A DNA stretch of 64,000 nucleotides from Phyllobacterium sp. OV277. Lineage in GTDB: Bacteria; Pseudomonadota; Alphaproteobacteria; Rhizobiales; Rhizobiaceae. Positions within the stretch are counted from its first letter, which is position 1. The number at the start of each line of letters is the position of its first letter. Where the stretch lies: assembly GCF_900104355.1 (NCBI RefSeq), contig NZ_FNIY01000001.1, forward strand, positions 1,116,001-1,180,000, in the 5' to 3' direction. The translations under genes and the position numbers were made by a program. Shown piece after piece: positions 35,131-43,457 of this stretch. The notes beneath the pieces are model-generated. The model was not told the DNA's origin. It saw only the letters and a list, made by a program, of their open reading frames with translations, and ran no database searches.

Positions 35131-36027
35131 ATGCATGTTCCCGCCCACACGCCATATGATGGTTCGGCGCAACCCTTCACCATAGGCTTGCATCAGCTTG
35201 ACCTGAAGGACTGGATCGAGATTGACGGCAATCTCGTCCCCTACCTTGCGGAAAAACGCCGTCTGTTCGGGCTGCACGGGCAGAAGATTTTCGTCGAAGA
35301 GCCGGGGACAGGGGAAGCGCAGAAGGAAGTGCTCGAGCTTTTGAGCGATCATCTCGTCGCACATTATCCCGCGCACTATGTACGGAATGGCGGGAATATC
35401 GGCATTATGGGATGGGATGAAATGGTCCCGCTTGGCAAAGCCGATGCGCCGTTTCTGCATCGCGCCGCCAAACTTGTGCAGGAAGATCTTGTCCTGATGC
35501 GCAAGGACGATGCGCGCGGTTGGCATCTGGCAGCCGCATCTCTTTCTTTCCCGTCATCATGGACGCTTCTGGAAAAATTCGGCCGGTCCATGGAGGATAT
35601 TCATGCGCCGGTGCCGGATTTTGGTACGGGCACGCGCAATGCCGGACTTATCAGCCGCATGTTCGACAATCTTCGGCCCGATCGTTCCGTCTATCGCATG
35701 AACTGGTCGCTGCAACCGGATGCCAATCTCTACCACCCGCTTTCCAGCCACCAGAAGGGCGCACGCTATACGGACGAGGATATCGTCGCGCAGAGCTTTG
35801 TCCGCGTCGAGCGCCAGACCTTGCGCAAGCTGCCCGCGTCGGGCGACATTCTCTTCACCATTCGCATTCATCTCGATCCGGTTGCCACATTGAAAAAACA
35901 TCCGGAATGCCGCGCTGTCGCCGAAGCATTTGCTGCGCAACTTCTGTCTCTTAATGAGGCACAAGCCCAATATAAAGGCATTATTGCCATTCGGAACCGG
36001 TTGATCGACGCACTAAACGCACTTTAA
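35131..36027 (+). CDS. DUF3445, heme-dependent oxidative N-demethylase (HODM) alpha-subunit-like
   Basis: 298 residues with typical DUF3445 sequence: WIEIDGNLVPYLAEKR, VLELLSDHLVAHYP, VQEDLVLMRKD, FPSSWTLLEKFGRSMEDIHAPVP and RVERQTLRKLP. Characterised HODM proteins use a heme to N-demethylate dimethylamine-type substrates. The fold is known, but this solitary gene lacks the other HODM subunits. It begins two bases after pepF, so they are one unit. Its true reaction is unknown. Confidence 0.88.
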   Translation: MHVPAHTPYDGSAQPFTIGLHQLDLKDWIEIDGNLVPYLAEKRRLFGLHGQKIFVEEPGTGEAQKEVLELLSDHLVAHYPAHYVRNGGNIGIMGWDEMVPLGKADAPFLHRAAKLVQEDLVLMRKDDARGWHLAAASLSFPSSWTLLEKFGRSMEDIHAPVPDFGTGTRNAGLISRMFDNLRPDRSVYRMNWSLQPDANLYHPLSSHQKGARYTDEDIVAQSFVRVERQTLRKLPASGDILFTIRIHLDPVATLKKHPECRAVAEAFAAQLLSLNEAQAQYKGIIAIRNRLIDALNAL

Positions 36028-36178
36028 TGCGCTTCAATTAACAGTAGTTGCAGTTTTACCCGTTCCGGGTGAACGGTTGTTTGCTCTTTGTCATGACAAT
36101 GCTCTATGGTTTCTTTGAAGCGGTGAAATAACCGCTGCCCTCATTGATGGAGATTAAAAAATTAGGAGTAGCAAAAAA

Positions 36179-37621
36179 ATGGCGAAGGCGAATTGGCCTG
36201 TACATGGAGAAATTACTGGTCCGATTGTGATGATCGGTTTCGGGTCCATCGGACGGGGTACCCTGCCCCTCATAGAGCGCCACTTCAAATTCGATAAATC
36301 CCGCGTGGTCGTCATCGACCCGAGTGATGCCAACAAGAAACTGCTCGACGAGCGTGGCATCCGCTTCATTCAGGAAGCCGTTACCAAGGAAAATTACAAG
36401 ACGCTGTTGAAGCCATTGCTGACTGCAGGCGGTGGCCAGGGTTTTTGCGTCAATCTGTCCGTCGACACGTCGTCAGTCGATATTATGCGCCTTTGCCGTA
36501 AGGTTGGCTCGCTCTATATCGACACGGTTATCGAGCCATGGGCCGGTTTTTATTACGCAGGCGGCGACAATGCCAAGCGCACCAATTACGCGCTGCGCGA
36601 GACATTGCTGGCGGAAAAGCGCCGTAAGCCCGGGGGTACGACAGCCGTATCGTGCAGTGGCGCCAATCCGGGCATGGTGTCGTGGTTTGTCAAACAGGCC
36701 ATGGTCAATCTTGCCAAAGACATGGGCATCGAACACGCCGAACCAGCGCGCGATGATCGCGATGGTTGGGCGCGCCTGATGCGCAAGACCGGCATCAAGG
36801 GCATCCATATTGCCGAGCGCGACACGCAGCGCGCCAGCGGTCCAAAGCCCTTTGGTGTGTTCTGGAACACATGGTCGGTTGATGGCTTTATCTCCGAAGG
36901 TTTGCAGCCCGCAGAACTTGGCTGGGGAACCCACGAGAAGTGGCTGCCCAAAAACGCCCGCAAGCAGAAGAAGGGCAACAAGGCGGCAATCTTCCTCGAA
37001 CAGCCCGGCGCCGATACCCGTATCCGCACCTGGTGCCCCACCGAGGGACCGCAGTTCGGCCTGCTTGTCACCCACAATGAAGCAATCTCCATTGCGGATT
37101 TCTTCACGGTCTTCGACAAGAAGGGCAAGGCTGCCTATCGCCCGACCTGCCACTACGCCTATCATCCGTCCAATGTGGCAACGCTGTCGCTCGATGAGAT
37201 GTTCGGTGCCGCGGGCCAACCGCAGCCGATCCATCACGTTCTGGAAGAATCCGAGATCGTTGATGGCGCGGATGAGCTTGGCGTGTTGCTCTATGGCCAC
37301 GACAGGAATGCCTACTGGTATGGCTCACAGCTGACCATCGAGGAAGCGCGCAAGATGGCACCTTACCAGAATGCGACGGGTCTGCAGGTCAGTTCTGCCG
37401 TTCTCTCGGGCATGGTCTGGGCACTGGAAAACCCGGAAGCCGGTATCGTCGAAACCGACGAAATCGATTTCCGCCGCTGCCTTGAAATCCAAAAACCCTA
37501 TCTCGGCCCGCTCAAGGGCCATTATACGGACTGGACACCACTGGAAAATCGCCCCGGTTTCTTCAAGGAAGATATCGACACCAGCGACCCCTGGCAGTTC
37601 CGCAACATTCTCGTGCATTGA
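36179..37621 (+). CDS. hss: Homospermidine synthase
   Basis: 480 residues. The N-terminal Rossmann motif is IVMIGFGSIGRG, with DPSD after the second strand, then IEPWAG, SCSGANPGMVSWF, and long catalytic regions matching the bacterial enzyme. It condenses two putrescines to sym-homospermidine with NAD as prosthetic group, releasing ammonia. It complements the ornithine decarboxylase at 15881. AGGAG at about nine bases precedes the ATG. A terminator follows immediately. Confidence 0.95.
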   Translation: MAKANWPVHGEITGPIVMIGFGSIGRGTLPLIERHFKFDKSRVVVIDPSDANKKLLDERGIRFIQEAVTKENYKTLLKPLLTAGGGQGFCVNLSVDTSSVDIMRLCRKVGSLYIDTVIEPWAGFYYAGGDNAKRTNYALRETLLAEKRRKPGGTTAVSCSGANPGMVSWFVKQAMVNLAKDMGIEHAEPARDDRDGWARLMRKTGIKGIHIAERDTQRASGPKPFGVFWNTWSVDGFISEGLQPAELGWGTHEKWLPKNARKQKKGNKAAIFLEQPGADTRIRTWCPTEGPQFGLLVTHNEAISIADFFTVFDKKGKAAYRPTCHYAYHPSNVATLSLDEMFGAAGQPQPIHHVLEESEIVDGADELGVLLYGHDRNAYWYGSQLTIEEARKMAPYQNATGLQVSSAVLSGMVWALENPEAGIVETDEIDFRRCLEIQKPYLGPLKGHYTDWTPLENRPGFFKEDIDTSDPWQFRNILVH

Positions 37622-37622
37622 T

Positions 37623-37652
37623 AAAAACGGCAACCCCAGGGTTGCCGTTTTT
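37623..37652 (+). terminator. Terminator of homospermidine synthase
   Basis: AAAAACGGCAACC and GGTTGCCGTTTTT pair over 9-13 bp with a short loop, ending in a T run. It starts two bases after the stop. Confidence 0.92.
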
Positions 37653-37668
37653 GTTTCCGGCGCTGTCC

Positions 37669-38028
37669 GTGGTTTGCCATGCGACGGGCTCAGGAAGCTC
37701 ACCATAAAGGAGATGGATGCAACGCGAATCGCGAAGGTTGCAGAAAAAGGTTGCAGAACTTGACTCCCCGGCCCCCACCCTACCGCAACCCACCCCACCG
37801 TCATCCTCGGGCTTGACCCGAGGACCCATGTTGATAACTGCTGAGTATCGGTTCGCTTATTCTCCTTAGCCGTGGGTCCTCGGGTCAAGCCCGAGGATGA
37901 CGGTGGGTAGGTTGCGGTGGGGTAGATTGCGGTAAGGTGGGTTGCTGGGAAGCCAAGTTCTGCAATGGTGGAGATTAGTTTTGCAACCAAACCAAACCCC
38001 TCATCCTGAGCTTGTCGAAGGGCGCAAC
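37669..38028. repeat. Family B hairpin B5 (decayed ends) carrying element A5
   Basis: The left end (GTGGTTTGCCATGCGACGGG) and right end (CCTGAGCTTGTCGAAGGGCG) are partly degraded copies of the B ends. Inner parts (GATGCAACGCGAATCGC, CCAAGTTCTGCAATGG) are recognisable. A5 is at the tip. Confidence 0.8.
37798..37903. repeat. Palindromic element A5 (family A)
   Basis: 31-bp perfect inverted arms at 37798-37828 and 37873-37903, total 106 bp. The centre ends in CTTAGCCG, the same orientation as A1. Confidence 0.95.
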
Positions 38029-38422
38029 AATCGATTTGCAGCCGACCAAATTATACCCTCCCCGTTACCACGCCCGCTTTTGCGTCTGGCTATTGAAAGG
38101 TGGGAAAGACGGGCGATCCAAAAGGGAACGCGGGGTCTTGGTATTGGTAGTGTAGTCATGCGTTCCCCGGAGATTTTCCTGTTTGAACCAAGAAAATAAC
38201 CGGATCACCCGTCCCGATGACTGGTTTTACCCTTGTGAGATAAAACCCTTCCTCTGCGGTTGGGTTCTCCCCGCAGATGAAATCACCGATCCTTTCCTGA
38301 CTTCAGAAGGTTTCCGGAGCATTCCCGCCGGAAAGGACACCATCAGAATAAGCGAGGTGGGATGGTGTTGGATAAGTTGGTGTGATTTTTTTTGAAAATG
38401 GGTGGTTGCATCAGCATGGTGC

Positions 38423-38567
38423 GTGGTTCGACAAGCTCACCATGAGGGAGAGAGGTGGGTTGCAGGGAGCCAAGTTCTGCAAGCTTTGCGCTGCACCTTT
38501 TGCGCTGCGATCTCTGCGATTAGCGTTACATCCGCCCAAGCCCCTCATGGTGAGCTTGTCGAACCAC
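38423..38567. repeat. Family B hairpin B6 without an A element
   Basis: GTGGTTCGACAAGCTCACC on the left and GAGCTTGTCGAACCAC on the right. The centre has AGCCAAGTTCTGCAAGC and GATTAGCGTTACATCC, i.e. mainly the right-arm interior. The 394 bases before it (38029-38422) hold nothing I recognise. Confidence 0.9.
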
Positions 38568-38582
38568 GAACCACAGCGGCAT

Positions 38583-38778
38583 TCACCCCCCTCTGCCCTG
38601 TCGGGCATCTCCCCCACAAGGGGGGAGATCAGCCTTCACTACTGCCTTTGCACAATCTGCAATATTTCCTGTTGTGCAAAAGCGTTCATGTCCATGTGAT
38701 CTCCCCCCTTGTGGGGGGTCCGAAGGACGGGCGAGACCCGTGGCTCGCCCCGGAGTCCGACAGGACAGAGGGGGGTGA
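38583..38778. repeat. Palindromic element C2 (family C) with a 34-base insertion in the right arm
   Basis: Same ends and left arm as C1 (two base changes). The right arm is interrupted after CCCTTGTGGGG by an insert that itself contains GTCC-GAA-GGAC and GGGCGAG...CTCGCCC hairpins. Total 196 bp instead of 162. Confidence 0.93.
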
Positions 38779-38937
38779 AAGTAAGAGAAGATACCATCTC
38801 GCCAACATTTAAGTATGCTGCAAAGGCACCCAACCACAAAACAACAGCCCTCTCCGCTACCCACCCACAATTGACAATATAACAATTTGTACATATCCTC
38901 ATATAAACAAATCATTATATCATTATGGGTGACTCTC

Positions 38938-39540
38938 ATGAACATTCTCAATGTCGGGTTGTTTTCTCTCGCCGCGATTGTCCTGTTGGGTTCACCGGGC
39001 CCCGGCATTGCCGCCTTGATTGCTGTTGGCCGCGAAAAGGGGTTTGCCGGAGGGCTCGGCTTTTACGGTGGATTGCAGATCGGGCTTGCCCTTGCTGCCG
39101 GGATCAGCGCGGCCGGACTGTTTTCCATCATTCAGGCCATACCCATGGCAATGACCGCCATGACAATTCTGGCAACGCTCTATCTGCTTTATCTTGCCTA
39201 CAGCATCGTTACCGCCCCGGTTGGCATGGATGCAGGCAGGCAAGATACAGGTTTTGCCGGAACCGCTCTTGGCGGCTTTCTTCTTGGAATCACCAACCCC
39301 AAGGCCTACATCGCCTTCATATCCCTGATGGCGTCCTACCCTATCATCAACGCCAACAATTCCGCCGACGTGACCGTCAAATGGCTGGTATGTATCATCG
39401 TGATGGTGGTGGTCGACATTCTCTGGCTATGGTTGGGCGTGATCATTCAGAAAGCCAATATGAAGCCCCGCTCCGAGCGCCTTCTCAATATCGCAATGGG
39501 CAGTATCATAGCGGGAACCACCGTTATCGCCCTGATATGA
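38938..39540 (+). CDS. LysE/RhtB-family exporter
   Basis: 200 residues from the ATG at 38938, which gives the normal LysE N-terminus (NILNVGLFSLAAIVLLGSPGP, with the conserved SPGP near 20). Six hydrophobic segments follow, with GITNPKAYIAF near 120 as the family's second signature. It exports an amino acid or similar small metabolite; the substrate is unknown. It follows directly after repeat C2 and an AT-rich promoter region. Confidence 0.9.
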   Translation: MNILNVGLFSLAAIVLLGSPGPGIAALIAVGREKGFAGGLGFYGGLQIGLALAAGISAAGLFSIIQAIPMAMTAMTILATLYLLYLAYSIVTAPVGMDAGRQDTGFAGTALGGFLLGITNPKAYIAFISLMASYPIINANNSADVTVKWLVCIIVMVVVDILWLWLGVIIQKANMKPRSERLLNIAMGSIIAGTTVIALI

Positions 39541-39634
39541 TCCGGCACCCCGCGCCAATTCATTAAACTTATATCTTGTTTTTGCTCGATTTTCGCGGCA
39601 TTGAAGAGGGCAACCTCATCAGGAGATTGATCGG

Positions 39635-40030
39635 ATGAAACGTATTTCACTGGCCTTCAGCGCAGCGACCATGGCTCTGGCACTCAGCGCTTGCCAGACA
39701 GGCCCTATCAGGGACAGCGGACCGGTGGAGGCTTCCCGACCGACAGATGCCATTCAGGGCCAATGGTTTGATACTTCGGGCGTTGCTTTTTCGAATTTCA
39801 ACAATGGCGTTTTCGAAAGCCGGGCTAACGACACCAAGGAAAAAATTGCTGAAGGTAGCTATCGCTTTGTTTCAGCCACCTTAATCCAGATCAACTTTCG
39901 CGCTTTTGCCCGTCAGGGCGCGCAATCCTTGGTTAATTGCTCGCTTGTAAATGCAGGGCAGCAGTTGAACTGCACTTCATCCACTAACCAGCAATTCTCG
40001 CTGACGCGCCGCGGCGGCCAGACGGGCTGA
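39635..40030 (+). CDS. omp10: Omp10-family outer-membrane lipoprotein
   Basis: 131 residues. A lipoprotein signal peptide ends in LALSAC with the lipidated Cys at position 20. The mature part has IQGQWFDTSGVAFSNFNNG, FESRANDTKEKIAEGSY and the C-terminal NCTSSTNQQFSLTRR, which resembles Brucella Omp10 along its whole length at moderate identity by eye (from memory of that protein). Omp10 is a surface-exposed lipoprotein and antigen in Brucella; its biochemical role is unclear. AGGAG precedes the ATG. Confidence 0.82.
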   Translation: MKRISLAFSAATMALALSACQTGPIRDSGPVEASRPTDAIQGQWFDTSGVAFSNFNNGVFESRANDTKEKIAEGSYRFVSATLIQINFRAFARQGAQSLVNCSLVNAGQQLNCTSSTNQQFSLTRRGGQTG

Positions 40031-40037
40031 CAACACC

Positions 40038-40066
40038 TGGTCAGCCCTAACCACCCGGGCTGACCA
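40038..40066 (+). terminator. Hairpin after omp10 (probable terminator)
   Basis: TGGTCAGCCC and GGGCTGACCA make a perfect 10-bp stem with a 9-base loop just past the stop. The following TCTTCCTAT is only weakly T-rich. Confidence 0.6.
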
Positions 40067-40203
40067 TCTTCCTATAGTTTAGCGGCGAAAACTGCCGCCA
40101 TTCCCTTGCATGCCACGCCAACTAATGAAAGCATCGGCGCATCTGTCAGACAGGTGCCAACGACCGATGACAACATCAGGCGATCTCAACAGGGGAACAC
40201 TTC

Positions 40204-42081
40204 ATGTCAAAAATCCTCGCCAGAATTCTGCTCACCACCTCCGCCCTCACCATGACGGCTGGAGCAGCGCTAGCCGACTACACACTCAATATTCTTCACA
40301 TCAATGATTTCCACTCGCGGCAGGAATCGATCAACAAATATGATTCAACCTGCTCAGCTGAAGAGGAAACCAAGAACGAGTGTTTTGGCGGCATTGCCCG
40401 GGTAAAAACCAAGGTTGATGAGCGCCGTGCAGCCCTGTCCAAGGACGGCGGCAACGTGATCCTCCTCAATGCCGGTGATGAGTTTCAGGGATCGCTGTTC
40501 TATACAACCTATAAGGGCGACGACACAGCCGAGTTCATGAACGGCATTGGCTATGACGTCATGGCTCTCGGCAATCATGAATTCGACGACGGTGTGGATA
40601 CACTGGCAAAATTCCTCGGCAAGGTGAAATTCCCGGTCATTTCGGCCAATACACAGGCCGCAGAAGGCTCGCCAATATCAGGCAAATACAAACCCTATGT
40701 GATCAAGGAAATCGGCGGGCAAAAAATCGGCATTGTGTCGGTTATCACAACCGACACCGCTGACATCTCGACACCCGGACCCACTGTCAAGTTTGCCGAC
40801 GAAATCGAAACTCTGAAAAAAGAAGTCGAGGCGCTCAAAGCCGAAGGCGTCAACAAGATCATCGCCCTCAACCATGATGGCTATGTCAAGGACAAGGAGA
40901 TCGCCGCCGCCGTCGATGGCATCGATGTGATCGTTGGCGGCCACAGCCATACACTGTTGTCGAACACCGATCCGCAGGCCCTTGGACCCTATCCAACATT
41001 GGTCAAGGGACCATCCGGCCGTGATGTGCCCATCGTTCAGGCTAAATCCTATTCCAAATATCTCGGTGAATTGAAAGTGACCTTCGATGATGACGGCAAT
41101 GTCATCAAAAGCGAAGGCGCGCCGATCCTGCTCGATTTCTCCGTCGTGCCTGACGCTGCCTATCTCGCGCGGGTCAAGGAACTCGCCAAGCCGATTGAGG
41201 CCCTGAAAGCCCTTAAAGTGGCCGAATCCAGCGGCGTCATAGAAGCCGCGCGTGAAGTCTGCCGCGCTGTCGAATGCTCCATGGGCAACCTTGTTGCCGA
41301 TGCCATGGTCGACCGGGTCAAGGATCAGGGCATGACCATTGCCATTATCAATGGCGGCGGTCTGCGCGCCTCCATCGACGCCGGTGATGTGACGATGGGC
41401 GAAGTGCTGACAGTCCTGCCCTTCCAGAACACATTGTCGACCTTCCAGCTCAAGGGTGCTGATGTGGTGGTGGCGCTTGAAAATGGTGTCAGCCAGATTG
41501 ATCAGGGTGCGGGCCGTTTTGCGCAGGTTTCCGGCCTCAAATACGCTTTCGACGTATCGAAGCCGGTTGGCCAGCGCGTATCAGCGGTTGAAGTGCGCGA
41601 TGGCGACAATTGGAAGCCGATTGATACGGCGGCAACCTATGGTGTTGTCTCCAACAACTATATGCGGGCGGGTGGTGACGGCTACAAGATTTTCGCCACC
41701 AATGCTGTTAATGCCTATGATTTCGGCCCTGGCCTTGAAGCAGTGGTTTCCGACTATCTGGCCAAGAATACGCCATATAAGCCCTATACGGATGGCCGGA
41801 TAACGGTTCTTGCCGCCGCAGCACAGACGGCACCCGCGGCAACTGATCCGGCTCCGCCGGTCAAGCCCACTGCAGAACCGGCCAAGCCTGTAGCTGCAGC
41901 CCCGGCATCTACCGCAGCCGCACCATCCACCTATACCATCAAACGCGGCGACAATTTCTGGAACATTGCCAAGCAGGTTTATGGCAACGGTTTCGACTGG
42001 AAAAAACTGGCGGAGGCCAATCCGAAAATGATCGCCATGAAGCTGCCGATCGGCAGTGAAATGAAAATCCCGCCGAAATAG
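40204..42081 (+). CDS. Periplasmic 5'-nucleotidase/metallophosphatase with C-terminal LysM domain
   Basis: 625 residues. A signal peptide ends before DYTLNIL. The metallophosphatase domain has ILHINDFHSR, NAGDEFQGSLFY, LGNHEFDDGVDTL and GGHSHTLL (all metal ligands). The 5'-nucleotidase C-terminal domain has NGGGLRASIDAG and VLPFQNTL. A Pro/Ala linker (about 545-578) leads to a LysM module (YTIKRGDNFWNIAKQVYG, residues about 579-622). LysM should hold the enzyme on peptidoglycan. It dephosphorylates nucleotides or similar for salvage. Confidence 0.93.
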   Translation: MSKILARILLTTSALTMTAGAALADYTLNILHINDFHSRQESINKYDSTCSAEEETKNECFGGIARVKTKVDERRAALSKDGGNVILLNAGDEFQGSLFYTTYKGDDTAEFMNGIGYDVMALGNHEFDDGVDTLAKFLGKVKFPVISANTQAAEGSPISGKYKPYVIKEIGGQKIGIVSVITTDTADISTPGPTVKFADEIETLKKEVEALKAEGVNKIIALNHDGYVKDKEIAAAVDGIDVIVGGHSHTLLSNTDPQALGPYPTLVKGPSGRDVPIVQAKSYSKYLGELKVTFDDDGNVIKSEGAPILLDFSVVPDAAYLARVKELAKPIEALKALKVAESSGVIEAAREVCRAVECSMGNLVADAMVDRVKDQGMTIAIINGGGLRASIDAGDVTMGEVLTVLPFQNTLSTFQLKGADVVVALENGVSQIDQGAGRFAQVSGLKYAFDVSKPVGQRVSAVEVRDGDNWKPIDTAATYGVVSNNYMRAGGDGYKIFATNAVNAYDFGPGLEAVVSDYLAKNTPYKPYTDGRITVLAAAAQTAPAATDPAPPVKPTAEPAKPVAAAPASTAAAPSTYTIKRGDNFWNIAKQVYGNGFDWKKLAEANPKMIAMKLPIGSEMKIPPK

Positions 42082-42117
42082 CCTCGGCTAGGACAAACAG
42101 TCCTAGGGGTGCTTTTT

Positions 42118-42154
42118 GAACCCGGTATAACTTGAATGTTGTGCCGGGTTCTTT
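42118..42154 (+). terminator. Terminator of the 5'-nucleotidase gene
   Basis: GAACCCGG and CCGGGTTC pair, with further partial pairing inside, then TTTC. It lies 37 bases after the stop. Confidence 0.75.
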
Positions 42155-42274
42155 CATATCTCGCCTGATTTGTGCGTCGGATTGCAATTTACCCCCTATC
42201 GCTGCGTCTTTTCGCGCCCTTGCAATCCCGGCCTTCACCACTAGGTTCCAACCGCAAAGCAGGAGTTGAAAGAG

Positions 42275-43324
42275 ATGACGATGTCTGGTGAGGTTGGTGT
42301 GGCAATCAAGAAGCCCGGCGACCATCCGCGCATCGAAACGTCAAAAATTGGCGTTCTTCTTGTCAATCTGGGTACGCCAGATGGCACCGATGTCACCTCC
42401 ATGCGCCGTTACCTCAGGGAATTCCTGTCAGACAAACGCGTCATCGAATGGCCGCGCGCCATCTGGCTGCCAGTGCTCTACGGCATTGTTCTGAACACCC
42501 GCCCGAAAAAATCCGGTGCCCTTTACGACAAGATCTGGAACCGCGAGCGCAATGAATCGCCGCTGCGTACCTATACCCGCGCGCAGAGCGAAAAGCTGGC
42601 GGCGGCCCTGTCATCGCAGCCTGGTGTGATCGTCGACTGGGGTATGCGCTATGGACAACCCTCGATTGAGGAGGCTCTGCTGCGTCTCGATAGCCAAGGT
42701 TGCAAGCGCATCGTCATGTTCCCGCTCTATCCGCAATATTCGGCAACGACGACGGCAACCGTGAACGACAAATTCTTCGAAGCGCTGATCAAGATGCGCT
42801 TCATGCCGGCGACACGCACCGTGCCATCCTATCAGGATGAGGCTGTTTATATCGATGCCCTCGCGGTTTCCATCGAGAAGCATTTCGCCACGCTCGATTT
42901 CGAGCCGGAAGTGGTCATTGCCTCCTATCACGGTATCCCGCAAAGCTATTTCAAACGCGGCGACCCCTATCCCTGCCATTGCTGGAAGACGACGCGGCTG
43001 TTGCGCGAGCGGCTTGGTTGGGACGAGAAGAAGCTGATCACCTGTTTCCAGTCCCGCTTCGGTCCCGAAGAATGGATGCAGCCCTATACGGACAAGACAG
43101 TTGAAAAACTTGGCCGGGAAGGCGTGAAATCCATCGCCGTTTTCAATCCCGGCTTTGTGGCCGATTGTCTGGAAACGCTGGAGGAAATTGCCGTTGAGGC
43201 CGGGAAAACCTTCCGTGACAGTGGCGGCGTCAACTTCACCCATATCCCCTGCCTCAATGATTCCGACGAGGGCATGAAGGTGATTGAAGCGCTGGTCCGG
43301 CGCGAATTGCAGGGCTGGATCTGA
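42275..43324 (+). CDS. hemH: Ferrochelatase
   Basis: 349 residues from the ATG at 42275 (AGGAG at nine bases); another ATG six bases later is possible, and a TTG at 42266 is less likely. GVLLVNLGTPDGTD opens the domain, SYHGIPQSYFKRGDPYPCHC holds the catalytic His region and substrate pocket, and FNPGFVADCLETLEEI carries the conserved Glu. It inserts Fe(II) into protoporphyrin IX as the last step of heme synthesis, at the inner membrane. It is separated from its neighbours by terminators or gaps. Confidence 0.96.
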   Translation: MTMSGEVGVAIKKPGDHPRIETSKIGVLLVNLGTPDGTDVTSMRRYLREFLSDKRVIEWPRAIWLPVLYGIVLNTRPKKSGALYDKIWNRERNESPLRTYTRAQSEKLAAALSSQPGVIVDWGMRYGQPSIEEALLRLDSQGCKRIVMFPLYPQYSATTTATVNDKFFEALIKMRFMPATRTVPSYQDEAVYIDALAVSIEKHFATLDFEPEVVIASYHGIPQSYFKRGDPYPCHCWKTTRLLRERLGWDEKKLITCFQSRFGPEEWMQPYTDKTVEKLGREGVKSIAVFNPGFVADCLETLEEIAVEAGKTFRDSGGVNFTHIPCLNDSDEGMKVIEALVRRELQGWI

Positions 43325-43457
43325 ACGGGCGGAACCCCTGTATAATTGATGCTCAAGCCTTTCTGAGATCATGACTTTAGTCTATCTTGGCATTACCCCT
43401 GCAAAGGGCAATGATACGAGATGACATTGGTCCTGATGTCACGCAAGGGAGAGTATA

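Noticed and set aside
38183-38395. 70-codon frame in the repeat-rich gap
   Set aside because: No ribosome site, no recognisable motif, and flanked by degenerate repeats.
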